Shown: in pieces, positions 1 to 8,502 of the stretch
Layout: the number at the start of each line of letters is the position of its first letter
How positions within the stretch are numbered: the stretch's first letter is position 1
Source of the DNA: Pseudomonadota bacterium
GTDB lineage: Bacteria; Myxococcota_A; UBA9042; GCA-2863065
Direction of reading: 5' to 3'
DNA: 49,082 nt
Assembly (NCBI GenBank): GCA_005776585.1
Contig: SXOX01000263.1
Span: 1-49,082, forward strand
Program-made: the position numbers and the translations under genes
The notes under the pieces: model-generated
Seen by the model: only the letters and a program-made list of their open reading frames with translations
Databases searched by the model: none
What the model was told of the DNA's origin: nothing

Positions 1-441
1 GACCGCAAGAAGGACCTCATCAAGACGTCGGGCGGCAAGTACATCGCCCCGCAGGCTCTCGAAGGTCGCTTCAAGGCAATTTGTCCGTACGTGAGCGCCA
101 TCGTCGTGCACGGCAACAATCGCAACTTCTGCTCGGCGCTCGTGACTGTGGTGGAAGAGGACATCAAGGCCTGGGCCGCGCAGAACGGGCTCGGCGGAAA
201 GAGCTACGCCGAGCTCAGCCAGGAGCCACAGGTCAAGGCGCTGATGCAGGGCTACTTCGACACGCTCAACAAGGAGCTGCCGAGCTACTCGACCATCAAG
301 ACCTTCGCGCTGCTCCCGGCCGATCTGTCCGTCGAGACCGGCGAGCTCACGCCGAGCCTCAAGGTCAAGCGCAAGGCCGTGGAGGCGAAGTACAAGGAGT
401 TGCTGGACGGCATGTACCCCGCATCCCTCGAGTCGGTATAA
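1..441 (+). CDS. AMP-forming long-chain acyl-CoA synthetase, C-terminal part
   Basis: The window opens in frame inside this gene, so only the last 146 residues are present. The first residues carry the hinge (A8) region of adenylate-forming enzymes, DRKKDLIKTSGGKYIAP, including the G-G-K that precedes the mobile C-terminal domain. Near the end LTPSLKVKRK matches the A10 region, whose lysine contacts the adenylate. The C-terminal helix-rich stretch after the hinge is of the length seen in FadD15-type long-chain fatty acyl-CoA ligases, which activate fatty acids through an acyl-AMP for transfer to CoA. The TAA stop abuts a palindromic repeat. Chain-length preference cannot be read from this fragment. 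Confidence 0.88.
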   Translation, partial: DRKKDLIKTSGGKYIAPQALEGRFKAICPYVSAIVVHGNNRNFCSALVTVVEEDIKAWAAQNGLGGKSYAELSQEPQVKALMQGYFDTLNKELPSYSTIKTFALLPADLSVETGELTPSLKVKRKAVEAKYKELLDGMYPASLESV

Positions 442-443
442 GG

Positions 444-506
444 GGGACGGTCCTTACATGTTGACATTATGGCTTCGACCAAATGTCAACATGTAAGGAC
501 CGTCCC
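444..506. repeat. REP/REPIN-like perfect inverted repeat
   Basis: Two perfectly complementary 25-nt arms (444-468 and 482-506) flank a 13-nt loop. The arms begin GGGACGGTCC and contain TTACATGTTGACATT. It lies between the stop of the acyl-CoA synthetase and the stop of the convergent gene on the other strand, the usual place for REP-type elements, and the RNA hairpin could act as a bidirectional terminator. No second copy was found in this window, so membership of a dispersed family is inferred. Confidence 0.75.
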
Positions 507-531
507 GGAATCAGACCGTCCCGGAATCAGA
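500..531. repeat. Two tandem 16-bp direct repeats beside the palindrome
   Basis: The unit CCGTCCCGGAATCAGA occurs at 500-515 and again at 516-531 without a gap. The first copy overlaps the right arm of the palindrome. The second copy contains the TGA stop (527-529 on the minus strand) of the neighbouring gene, so the repeat seems to set where that protein ends. Confidence 0.8.
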
Positions 532-1135
532 ACGGCGTGCTCCAGCGGAGCGTGACGGGCTTCGGGGGGCCGAGGCGCCGCGCTTGGTCCTCCAGCGCCT
601 CGAGGTAGCGGCTGGCGCGGGCGGCGGCGAACAGATCGATTGCCAGTGTCGCTGCGGCCTCGAGCGAGAGTCCGAGGCCTGCGCCCTCGAGCATCGGGCG
701 ATCGGTGGCCCCGCCGGCGATCGCCATGGCCACCCCTCCAACGATGCAGATGAGCTCGACGATCTCGATGGTCAGAAACAGGCGATCGACGCGCTGCATG
801 CGCTCCAACTCGTCGCGCACCGCGCGCACGGGGTCGGCCGCAAAGGCGGTGTCCAGCGCCTCGGCGCGGCCGTCGCTGACCGCCAACATCGTGATGCCAA
901 ACGCCGCGTGCGCCGCCCCGAGCGTGAGCAAGGGGATGGCCGCACCTTTCGCGCGTCCGTCGTCCAGGTCCAGGATGCCCCCGCCAAGCCCCAGGCCCGC
1001 GACGCCAAACGACAGCCACGCCCCGCCTGAGGCCTTCTCGCCCGCGAAGTAGGTGCGGCCGGCCGAGAAGGGCGGAGGCGGCTCGGCGACCGCCGTCGCG
1101 GTAGCCAAGACTGCCGCGAGAGCGACTACTTGCAC
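527..1135 (-). CDS. Small membrane-associated protein with signal peptide, unknown function
   Basis: Not recognised. The likely start is a GTG that overlaps the end of the upstream gene by 10 bp; it gives 202 residues and places a cleavable signal peptide (MQVVALAAVLATATAVA) right at the N-terminus. A longer frame to 1267 would run through the upstream gene and has no such signal. After a Pro-rich stretch there are about four hydrophobic segments, near residues 40-60, 70-90, 120-145 and 155-175, separated by short charged loops, so an inner-membrane protein is probable. The overlap suggests co-transcription with the ASH/FG-GAP protein. Its stop codon lies inside the repeat element, so the natural C-terminus may once have been different. 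Confidence 0.6.
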   Translation of the reverse strand: MQVVALAAVLATATAVAEPPPPFSAGRTYFAGEKASGGAWLSFGVAGLGLGGGILDLDDGRAKGAAIPLLTLGAAHAAFGITMLAVSDGRAEALDTAFAADPVRAVRDELERMQRVDRLFLTIEIVELICIVGGVAMAIAGGATDRPMLEGAGLGLSLEAAATLAIDLFAAARASRYLEALEDQARRLGPPKPVTLRWSTPF

Positions 1136-3849
1136 GTGGGCAGGTTCGTCCGCCAGACCAGCGGGCCGAGCCCTTGGGCCATGCCGAGCGGCGGGATCGT
1201 CGCGTTGTCGAAGACGTTCACGATGCTGTAGGCGTGCTGATTCCAGATCCGGCGCGTCGCGACCCACGAGTCGTCCGAGTTCGAGAACGCGCGAATGGCC
1301 GGCCCGTTGCCGAAGGACTCCAGCGACACGACGATCTCCGCGTGGTTGTCGCCGTCGATGTCGGCGATGACCGGCTGGTCGAGTCCCGTGCGGCTCGAGC
1401 GCGGCGCCTGAAAGATGATCGTCCCGTCCGAGCCCCGAATGACGTACACGCTACCCTCGTCGGCGTAGACGACCTCCGCCACGCCATCACCCTCGACGTC
1501 GAAGGCCGAGGGCCCTGCCGCTCCGGTCTCCTCCTGCACCGGGACGGTCCACAACAGCTGGAGGTTCTTGTCGAACGCCTTGAGGAGCTTGTCCGCGGCC
1601 GTGACGAGCTCGAGACCCGGGTTGTTCTTGTCGAGGTCCGCCACCGCTGGCGTCGCGATGCAGCAGCCATCGTAGCCGACGTCCACCGGTCCCTTCTGCA
1701 CGCTCCCGGTCTTGCCGTCGACGATGACGGCCTGCCCGCCGGCCCCTCCGTGGATGAACACCTCGATCGTCCCGTTCAGATCGAAGTCCGCCGCGGCCGT
1801 GCCGTGCGTATCGCCGACGTTCGCTGACCACAGCACCGTGCCGTCGGCCTTGTAAGCCGTGTTGCCCGCGATCACCTCGGGCTTCCCGTCGAGGTCCACG
1901 TCCGCGACGATCGACAGGTGCCCGTGCCCGTCCTGTCCGCGCCCGAGCTTGCCGACCCACTTGATGGTCCCGTCCAAGCCCGACCACACGGTGTTGCCAA
2001 GGGTGATCTCGGGGATGCCGTCGCCGTCGAGGTCCGCGATGCTGGGCGCGCCCATCTGCTCGGTGTCCCACACCGAGCCGGTGTAGGGCTCGCTCTCCCA
2101 GAACAGCGACCCGTCCTTGCCGTGAAACGCGATGAGGTGGCCCTTCATGTACTTCCCGCAGATGGTGAGCGGCAGACCCGCGGGGAGCCCGGGGCAGTTC
2201 TGGCCTGGCCCGCTCTTCTCGTAGGCGATGGCCACGATCTCGGGACCCGGCAGCCCATCGAGCTCCGCCGCCGCGAGACCGCCGCCGTACGTCACGCGGT
2301 ACTTCTCCGCGACGACCGACCACATGTGGGAGCCGTCCTTGCCGTGAATCGCGCGGAGGACGGCCGGGACGTCGTCGTTCAGCGACGGAAAGCCGCCCTT
2401 GTGCGTCGAGAACAGCACCTCGGGGATATCCTGGCCATCGACGTCGCCATCGCCATCGTCATCGTCCAGGTTGACCACGATCGGTGACATGAAGACCTGA
2501 CCAAACTCCTTGACCGCGGGGTCGCCATCGGCCGACTTCCACTCCCACTGCACCTTCGGCTCGAACTTGCCCGCTGGCAGGCACGGCGGCGGCACCGGCG
2601 GCGTGTCTCCTTGAGCCGACACGGCCGCGGTTTGCGTCGGCGTCGCGCAGTCATCGCTCGTCACGACGATCTTGCCCGTCCGCTCGGTCAGGTCCTTGGG
2701 CGTAAACAGGACCGGGACTGCAATCCCCTGGCCCCCGGCGAGCAGCGTCGGAGCGGGCGGGGCGACGAACGTGAAGCCATCGGCGCCACCGAGCTGGATG
2801 TCGACGCCCTTGACGAGGATCTCGCCAAAGCCCGTATTCTTGCACACGAGCGTCATGGCCTTGGGCTGTCCGAGCGGCACCTTGCCGAACTTCATCAGCG
2901 ACGGCTGACACGTGAGCTGCCCCGAGCACGGCCCCGTGTAGCCGGAGCCGGTCATCGAGATCTTGAACGTCGGCGTGTTGACCGAGCTGTTCTCGACCGT
3001 GAGCACGCCGCCATCGGGGCCCGGCTTGTCGGGCGTGTAGGTGGCGACCACGTGCAGCTTGCTCGACGCGCCGAGGATCATCGGCGGCGTCTGATCGGGC
3101 GCGAAGGAGAAGTCCTTCGACGACGTGGCCTCCATGGCCAATGACAGGATCTGGACCGGCTCGGTGCCGTCATTGGTGATGTCGAACTCCAGGTTCTTCT
3201 TGCTCCCGACGAGCACCGACCCGAACTTGAGGCTGGCCGGACCGGTGATCTCGCTGACGACCGACGACGGCCCGAGGCTCACGACGGCCTTCAGCGAAAT
3301 CACCAGCGGCTTGGCCAGCGCGGGCTGCGTTTCGACGACGATGCTCGAGATGTGCGAGCCACCCTTCTCGCTCGTGAACGCGAGCTTGAAGGTCTGCTTC
3401 TCGCCAGGAACGACGAGACCGGCCGGCGTATTGGAGCCCGCGACGTAGATGAAGCCGCTCTCGGGGCCCGTCTGGAGGTCCGCCGAGATGATGTTGAGGT
3501 TGACCGTCCCGTCGTTGCGGAGGCTGAACTCTTGCGTCTTCTCGACGCCGGGGGTCGTGCTGCCGAAGTGCACCTGGCCGGGCAGGGCGGTGAGAGCGGG
3601 CCCTTCGACCGGGCTGGTGTCCGGGACGTCCTCGGCCGGTACATCTTCGGCCACACCGGAGTCGGGCTCGACCGCAGGGACATCGGGCGAGACAGTCTCG
3701 ACGCCCGCGACGTCCACCTGGAAACCCGTCCCGTTGCCGTTGTCGCGCTGACCGAGCTGCGTGAGGCCGCCACCTCCATCGGTCCCGCAGCGGACCAACA
3801 CCAGTAGTGAGACGACTCCAACGCTGCCCCAGGTCCACCGCGCGCTCAT
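1126..3849 (-). CDS. Large exported protein with ASH-type and FG-GAP/VCBS repeats
   Basis: A 907-residue surface protein. ATG 3849 was chosen because GGGAGG precedes it and a hydrophobic signal follows at once; the frame runs upstream without support. The signal ends in LVLVRC, a possible lipobox with an unusual Arg just before the Cys, so lipidation is uncertain. Residues about 35-75 are an Asp/Glu/Pro-rich spacer. Residues about 85-430 hold three or four immunoglobulin-like modules of the ASH/choice-of-anchor D kind, with phrases such as VHFGSTTPGVEKTQEFSLRN and LKFGSVLVGSKKNLEFDITN. The C-terminal half has FG-GAP/VCBS-like calcium loops (DDDDGDGDVDGQD, ADLDGDGIPEI, ADVDLDGKPEV), which usually form a beta-propeller. 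An adhesive or structural role outside the cell is inferred. Confidence 0.82.
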   Translation of the reverse strand: MSARWTWGSVGVVSLLVLVRCGTDGGGGLTQLGQRDNGNGTGFQVDVAGVETVSPDVPAVEPDSGVAEDVPAEDVPDTSPVEGPALTALPGQVHFGSTTPGVEKTQEFSLRNDGTVNLNIISADLQTGPESGFIYVAGSNTPAGLVVPGEKQTFKLAFTSEKGGSHISSIVVETQPALAKPLVISLKAVVSLGPSSVVSEITGPASLKFGSVLVGSKKNLEFDITNDGTEPVQILSLAMEATSSKDFSFAPDQTPPMILGASSKLHVVATYTPDKPGPDGGVLTVENSSVNTPTFKISMTGSGYTGPCSGQLTCQPSLMKFGKVPLGQPKAMTLVCKNTGFGEILVKGVDIQLGGADGFTFVAPPAPTLLAGGQGIAVPVLFTPKDLTERTGKIVVTSDDCATPTQTAAVSAQGDTPPVPPPCLPAGKFEPKVQWEWKSADGDPAVKEFGQVFMSPIVVNLDDDDGDGDVDGQDIPEVLFSTHKGGFPSLNDDVPAVLRAIHGKDGSHMWSVVAEKYRVTYGGGLAAAELDGLPGPEIVAIAYEKSGPGQNCPGLPAGLPLTICGKYMKGHLIAFHGKDGSLFWESEPYTGSVWDTEQMGAPSIADLDGDGIPEITLGNTVWSGLDGTIKWVGKLGRGQDGHGHLSIVADVDLDGKPEVIAGNTAYKADGTVLWSANVGDTHGTAAADFDLNGTIEVFIHGGAGGQAVIVDGKTGSVQKGPVDVGYDGCCIATPAVADLDKNNPGLELVTAADKLLKAFDKNLQLLWTVPVQEETGAAGPSAFDVEGDGVAEVVYADEGSVYVIRGSDGTIIFQAPRSSRTGLDQPVIADIDGDNHAEIVVSLESFGNGPAIRAFSNSDDSWVATRRIWNQHAYSIVNVFDNATIPPLGMAQGLGPLVWRTNLPTCK

Positions 3850-3973
3850 GGCCTTGCCTCCCGCCCGGCGTCGAGCCCGGCGCGCGGCACGATAGCAGAC
3901 CCGCGCAACCGCCGGAAATGTTGACAGAGCCTCGGCAGCCCTCGACGCTCCGCACCGGCACCGCGGGAGGACC

Positions 3974-5404
3974 ATGCGCGCTCGTCATGTATTTCGAAAC
4001 GTGTTCGTAGTCTCGGCCACCCTGGCGACCACCGTGCTGTCCGGCTGCCCCGCCGTCACCTCGCAGACGGTGCGCCCGGTCCAGCCGCCGAGCGAGCCCG
4101 AGCCTCGCTTGACGTGGCCAAGCTACGTGGGCGCCGAGGAGGTAGCGCTGCTCGAAGAAGCCGAGCGTCGCATCGCCGACGATCGTCAGGGCGACCTGCT
4201 CTTGGCGATCAAGGACAGCGAGGGCTTCCCCATCGCCGAGGACGCTCTGGAGGTGCGCTGGGAGCTGCTCCGGCCCGCGATTGGCCTCGGCGTGCGCGGC
4301 CCATACGACGGTCCGAGCCACGGCGCGCTCCTTCGCGCCGGACTGGACACTCTCGTGGCGGAGCTGCCCTACGATCGTCTGGCGCCGGAAGCCGGCAAGC
4401 TCGACCCGGCGGCACTCGTGACGGAGAACGGCCTCGACGTCCTGCCGGAGCTCGGCATGCACGTCATCGGCGCCGGCCTGGTGGCCCCCGACACGCTGCC
4501 GAAGTGGCTGCGCTCTGAGCCCAAAGGCGGCCTCGCCGGCGTCGCGCGCAAACACGTCGAGCGGCTCGTCGGTCGGCTCCGAGGGCACGTGCGCGCGTGG
4601 GAGGTCGTGCGCGATCCCCACGGCTTTGGGCTCGAGAGCGCGGCCATGGTCGACTTCGTCCGACAGCAGGTCGAGGGCGTTCGCGCGGCCGACAGCGTGA
4701 GCGCGGTCCTGCTCGGCTTCACCGACCTTGGCACCAACAACGGTGCGGCCGATGGCGCGGCGCTCAAGGCCGCCCGCGCGATCCTCGAGGCTGGCCTGCC
4801 CATCGACGGCTTCGTCGTGCACCTGACGGCAAATACCTATCTCGGCCGCGAGGGACGCCTTGCCCCACGACGTGACCTCGTCGATGTCGGGCGCGCGCTC
4901 GCCGCACTAGCCAAGCTCGGCAAGAGCCTCACGCTCGTCCTTGGCGCGCCCGCCGTGGCGCATCCGACCGACGCCAAACTCGCTGGCTACTGGGGCCGTC
5001 GCTGGGATCCCGACCTCCAGGCGAGCTACGCCCGCGCGCTCGTCACGCTGGCGCTGGCCATCCCCGAGGTCCGCACCATCGCGTGGTCCGACGTCCTCGA
5101 CGCCACCGCGCGCATCACCGGAGGCGGCCTGTTCCAGCCTCCCGGCGAGCCGCGCCCCGTCGTGTGGGCTCTTTCGGAGATCGCCACGACGCTGCGCTCG
5201 CGCGGTCGCGGCACGACGACCGACAAGGGCGAACTGCGTCTCCGCGGATTCGCGGGCCAATACCTCGTCACGCTGACGCATCGTGAGACCCGCCGCCGCG
5301 TTCACGTCCGCGCCGAGGTCGTGCAGGGCGAGCTCCGGACGATGCCCGTGACCTTGCCGGTCGAGCTGTCTCCGGTGCGCCCGCCGCTGCGAAGCGAGCC
5401 GTAG
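3974..5404 (+). CDS. Lipoprotein with GH10-like fold lacking the catalytic glutamates
   Basis: This 476-residue protein starts at an ATG preceded by GGGAGG and has a clear lipobox (VLSGC, Cys25). The body reads like a family 10 glycoside hydrolase barrel: a region equivalent to strands 2-3 (YDRLAPEAGKLD), a HVIGAGLV...LPKWL segment where GH10 has GHTLVWH...PxWL, then HVRAWEVVRDP in place of WDVVNEA, GLPIDGFVVHL in place of GVPIDGIGxQxHL, and LTLVLGAPAV in place of the iTELDv nucleophile strand. Both catalytic Glu positions are therefore replaced. It is divergent from the ASH/FG-GAP gene across a 124-bp gap. I infer a carbohydrate-binding or structural pseudoenzyme; another TIM-barrel family is possible. 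Confidence 0.62.
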   Translation: MRARHVFRNVFVVSATLATTVLSGCPAVTSQTVRPVQPPSEPEPRLTWPSYVGAEEVALLEEAERRIADDRQGDLLLAIKDSEGFPIAEDALEVRWELLRPAIGLGVRGPYDGPSHGALLRAGLDTLVAELPYDRLAPEAGKLDPAALVTENGLDVLPELGMHVIGAGLVAPDTLPKWLRSEPKGGLAGVARKHVERLVGRLRGHVRAWEVVRDPHGFGLESAAMVDFVRQQVEGVRAADSVSAVLLGFTDLGTNNGAADGAALKAARAILEAGLPIDGFVVHLTANTYLGREGRLAPRRDLVDVGRALAALAKLGKSLTLVLGAPAVAHPTDAKLAGYWGRRWDPDLQASYARALVTLALAIPEVRTIAWSDVLDATARITGGGLFQPPGEPRPVVWALSEIATTLRSRGRGTTTDKGELRLRGFAGQYLVTLTHRETRRRVHVRAEVVQGELRTMPVTLPVELSPVRPPLRSEP

Positions 5405-5453
5405 TTCGGCGTTCTACTTCTGCCGGCAAGCCCTGCGCCCCGGCGGATCTTTC

Positions 5454-5482
5454 TTGTCAATACGACGGCAAGTGATTAAAAA
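5454..5482 (+). promoter_or_regulatory. Candidate sigma70-type promoter for the 970-aa lipoprotein gene
   Basis: TTGTCA at 5454-5459 is followed after 16-17 bp by an AT-rich TTAAAAA run, a rare composition here. It lies about 65 bp upstream of the preferred ATG at 5547. Only sequence resemblance supports it. Confidence 0.4.
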
Positions 5483-5546
5483 GCTCCGCGCTGCGAGGGG
5501 GCCTCGTAGTTGGGAGTTCCATCGGATTTCGCGTGGGGGTCAGGTC

Positions 5547-8459
5547 ATGTTTCACTGGAATCGCGTTCTACGGTTGATAGGCGCAGTCGCGCTCGGCGCT
5601 GCGCTCGGTTGCACGGCAACGACGACGGGCACGGGCGGGGGCACCGGCACCGGTGGCACGACAGGCGACGCGACGACCGGCGCAGGGAGCGGCGGTGATG
5701 TGCTCATCGCCGACAGCGGAAAGACGACGGGCGGCACCGAAGATCTGGGCAAGGCCGATCCGGGGCCGGCGAGCGAGGACGCGCCCCTTCCCAAGGACAC
5801 GGGCAGCACGGCGGGCGACGGCACGGGCAGCACGACGGGCGACGCGACGCCGCCGGACGACACGGCCTTCGTCGCGGACACCACGCCGTCGGAAGACACC
5901 CCCTCCGTGAGCGACACGACGCCGACCGAGGACACGCCGACCCTCAGCGACGCTTCCAGCTCCGATACCTCGACCTCTCCCGACGGGACCTCTCCCGACG
6001 GGACCTCTCCCGACGGGACCTTTACAGAGACCGGCGACACTGGCCCGACCATCTCCGGCACGTGCCTCATTGCGCAGGCCGTCCAGTGCGGCGACAAGCT
6101 CACCGGGCTGGTCATCGCCGCCGGGGCCACCAGCGCCTTTGGCACCTACACCTGCGACGACCCTGAGTTCGGGACCGACTACGGCGGCTCGGGCGAGATC
6201 ATCGTCTCCTTCACCTCGCCGACGCAGCAGCTCGTCACGGTCGATACCACCAATACGTTCGACGTCGACATCATCCGGCTCGAGGACGCAGGCAACGGTT
6301 GCGAGGATACGCTGTCGACCTGCAAGGACATCGGCATCGGCGACCTCTCGTTTGAGGCCCAGGCCGGCAAGACGTACTACTTCGTGCTCGAGGGCTACGA
6401 CGGTCCGCCGAGCGGGCCCTTCGGCCTCGACGTGACCTGCTGCAAGCCCAACTGCGACGGGAAGGTGTGCGGGACGGACGGCTGCGGCGGTACGTGCGGT
6501 GCGGGTTGCAAGGTCGGCGAGAACTGCAACGCGGGAGCGTGCGAGGCCGCGCCAACGACGTGCACCGCGGTCAAGACGGTCGGCTGCGGCGAGTCGTTGA
6601 CGGGCTTGACCAACGGTGGCCCGGGCTCGACCTACGCGTTCTCGACCTACCCCTGCCAGGTGGACGAGGGAGATACGTTCACGGCGTCACCCGAGCTCAC
6701 CTACGCGTTCACCAATCCCAGCAACACCAAGGTCAAGGTGACCTCCGATGGCGAGGGCTCGCTGAACCTCACCGTGCTCAAGGCGATCGAAGGTCAATGC
6801 ACGGCGACGGAGGACAGCTGCATCGATCAGTCCTACGGTGACCTCACCTTCGACGCGGCCGCAGGCGAGACCTATTACCTCGTGTGGGACTCGTACAGCA
6901 CATCGTCTCCAATCGATTCCGACTTCGACGTGACCATCTGCTGCCTCAACTGCGACGGGGTCGCGTGCGGCCAGGACGACGGCTGTGGTGGCACGTGCGG
7001 CTGCAACGCCGGTTCGCTGTGCACCGAAGGCAAGTGCGTCGAGCAGCCCACGACGTGTGCCCCAATCGCGGCGGTCAAGTGCGGCGATAAGCTCACGGGG
7101 CTCAGCAATGGCGGCCCAGGAGCGACGCTGGCGTTCTCGAAGTACACGTGCCAGTCCTTCTCGTCGGACGACTACACGGGCTCGCCAGAGGCCGTCTACT
7201 CGTTGACGCTCGATTCCGATCAGAACGTCACGGTCTCGATGACCAACAGCTCGAGCGTGGACATCACGGTGCTCGAGGACGTCGGCGCCGGCTGTGGCGA
7301 CTCGAAGGAGGCGTGCCTCGACCAGGGCAGCGCCGAGGTCACGTTCGCGGGCAAGGCGGGCAAGACCTACTACCTCGTCATGGACTCCTACAGCGCCAGT
7401 GCGCCGGTCGTCTCCGGCATCGACCTCGAGGTCACCTGCTGTGTGTCAGACTGCGCCGAAAAGCCGTGCGGCGCCGATGACGGCTGCGGGGGCACGTGCG
7501 GGTGCGCCGAGGGCGGCGTGTGCGTCGCGGGGACCTGCAAGACCTTCGAGCCGACCTGCAACCCGACGCCCATCAAGTGCGGTGACAAGCTCACGGGAGT
7601 CAGCAACGGCGGAGACGGCGCGGGCCTCAGCTTTTCGAAGTATGCGTGCCAGAACTACTCGAGCGACGACTACTCTGCCTCGCCGGAGACGATCTATGCG
7701 CTGTCACTGGACGCTGATCAGTTCGTGACGTTCGACCTGACGGGCAGCCTGTCGGTCGACGTGACCGTGCTCTCGGGGCTCGGCGAGGCGTGCAACCCCA
7801 CGAAGGAGCAGTGCCTTCTGCAGGACTCGACGACGGCGGAGTTCCAAGGCAAGGCGGGCCAGACGTACTACTTCGTGCTGGACTCCTACAACGATCCGGT
7901 TGTGACCGACATCGATGTCGAGGTCATCTGCTGCACCCCGAGCTGCGACCTTGCGGCTTGCGGCCAGGACGATGGCTGCGGAAAGCCGTGTGGGTGTGGG
8001 CCCGGCAATGCGTGCGATACGGACACCAGCACGTGCAAGGCTGCCGCCGAAGGCGACACCTGCGCTGCGCCGCTGCCCGTCGCGGCGCTCGGGGCGATCT
8101 CCGGTGACCTGTCCGGGCTGTACGCAAACGACTACGAGCTCAACGGCTGTGGCAGCATCTCGGGAGCCGATCCGGGCGTCAAGGACGCCGTCTACGCCTA
8201 CTCGCCCACGGAGACGGGGACCTACCTCATCACCATGCCGACCTACGACTGGCTCTCCGGTGGCGCGAGCCTCCTGGCGGTCTTCGGCGTCTGCGATACG
8301 ACGAGCGCGTGCCTCGGTGGCGCCGACTGGTTCTACGAGAGCCCGGAGACGTTCGCCATCGAGGTTGCCATGACCGCGGGAACGACGTACTACATCGTGA
8401 TCGACGGCTACAGCAGCTTCGACGAGGGACCCTTCTCGTTCACCATCGCGAAGAAGTAG
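5547..8459 (+). CDS. 970-aa repeat lipoprotein with four PPC-like modules and Cys-rich linkers
   Basis: ATG 5547 gives a compact lipoprotein signal ending in ALGC; the frame extends to 5454, but that N-terminus is not signal-like. After the Cys comes a roughly 150-residue Gly/Thr/Asp/Ser-rich spacer. Then four related domains of about 110 residues follow, each beginning with a CGDKLTGL-like phrase, an SxYxC motif, a VxVxxLE strand, and ending in TYYxVxDSY...C. They resemble bacterial pre-peptidase C-terminal (PPC) beta-sandwiches with added disulfides. Between modules sit short Cys knots of the type CGxDDGCGGTCGC. A fifth, less similar PPC-like domain closes the protein. Export and anchoring to the envelope are clear; the ligand is unknown. 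Related modules end the lipoprotein at 11236-13641. Confidence 0.8.
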   Translation: MFHWNRVLRLIGAVALGAALGCTATTTGTGGGTGTGGTTGDATTGAGSGGDVLIADSGKTTGGTEDLGKADPGPASEDAPLPKDTGSTAGDGTGSTTGDATPPDDTAFVADTTPSEDTPSVSDTTPTEDTPTLSDASSSDTSTSPDGTSPDGTSPDGTFTETGDTGPTISGTCLIAQAVQCGDKLTGLVIAAGATSAFGTYTCDDPEFGTDYGGSGEIIVSFTSPTQQLVTVDTTNTFDVDIIRLEDAGNGCEDTLSTCKDIGIGDLSFEAQAGKTYYFVLEGYDGPPSGPFGLDVTCCKPNCDGKVCGTDGCGGTCGAGCKVGENCNAGACEAAPTTCTAVKTVGCGESLTGLTNGGPGSTYAFSTYPCQVDEGDTFTASPELTYAFTNPSNTKVKVTSDGEGSLNLTVLKAIEGQCTATEDSCIDQSYGDLTFDAAAGETYYLVWDSYSTSSPIDSDFDVTICCLNCDGVACGQDDGCGGTCGCNAGSLCTEGKCVEQPTTCAPIAAVKCGDKLTGLSNGGPGATLAFSKYTCQSFSSDDYTGSPEAVYSLTLDSDQNVTVSMTNSSSVDITVLEDVGAGCGDSKEACLDQGSAEVTFAGKAGKTYYLVMDSYSASAPVVSGIDLEVTCCVSDCAEKPCGADDGCGGTCGCAEGGVCVAGTCKTFEPTCNPTPIKCGDKLTGVSNGGDGAGLSFSKYACQNYSSDDYSASPETIYALSLDADQFVTFDLTGSLSVDVTVLSGLGEACNPTKEQCLLQDSTTAEFQGKAGQTYYFVLDSYNDPVVTDIDVEVICCTPSCDLAACGQDDGCGKPCGCGPGNACDTDTSTCKAAAEGDTCAAPLPVAALGAISGDLSGLYANDYELNGCGSISGADPGVKDAVYAYSPTETGTYLITMPTYDWLSGGASLLAVFGVCDTTSACLGGADWFYESPETFAIEVAMTAGTTYYIVIDGYSSFDEGPFSFTIAKK
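5973..6017 (+). repeat. Three tandem 15-bp coding repeats
   Basis: ACCTCTCCCGACGGG is repeated perfectly three times, encoding the pentapeptide TSPDG in the lipoprotein's spacer. Perfect identity at the DNA level suggests recent slippage and possible length variation between strains. Confidence 0.85.
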
Positions 8460-8502
8460 GCCCCCCCTTGGCGGCGAGGCGCGGCTCGGGCAAGCTCCGG
8501 CC

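Noticed and set aside
1541..1550. GGGACGGTCC, matching ten bases of the REP-like arm
   Set aside because: Only ten GC-rich bases agree, without palindrome partner or flanking match, inside a coding sequence; chance is enough.
3170..4822. 550-codon minus-strand frame across the divergent promoters
   Set aside because: It runs antisense through the GH10-like gene and out of frame through the ASH/FG-GAP gene.
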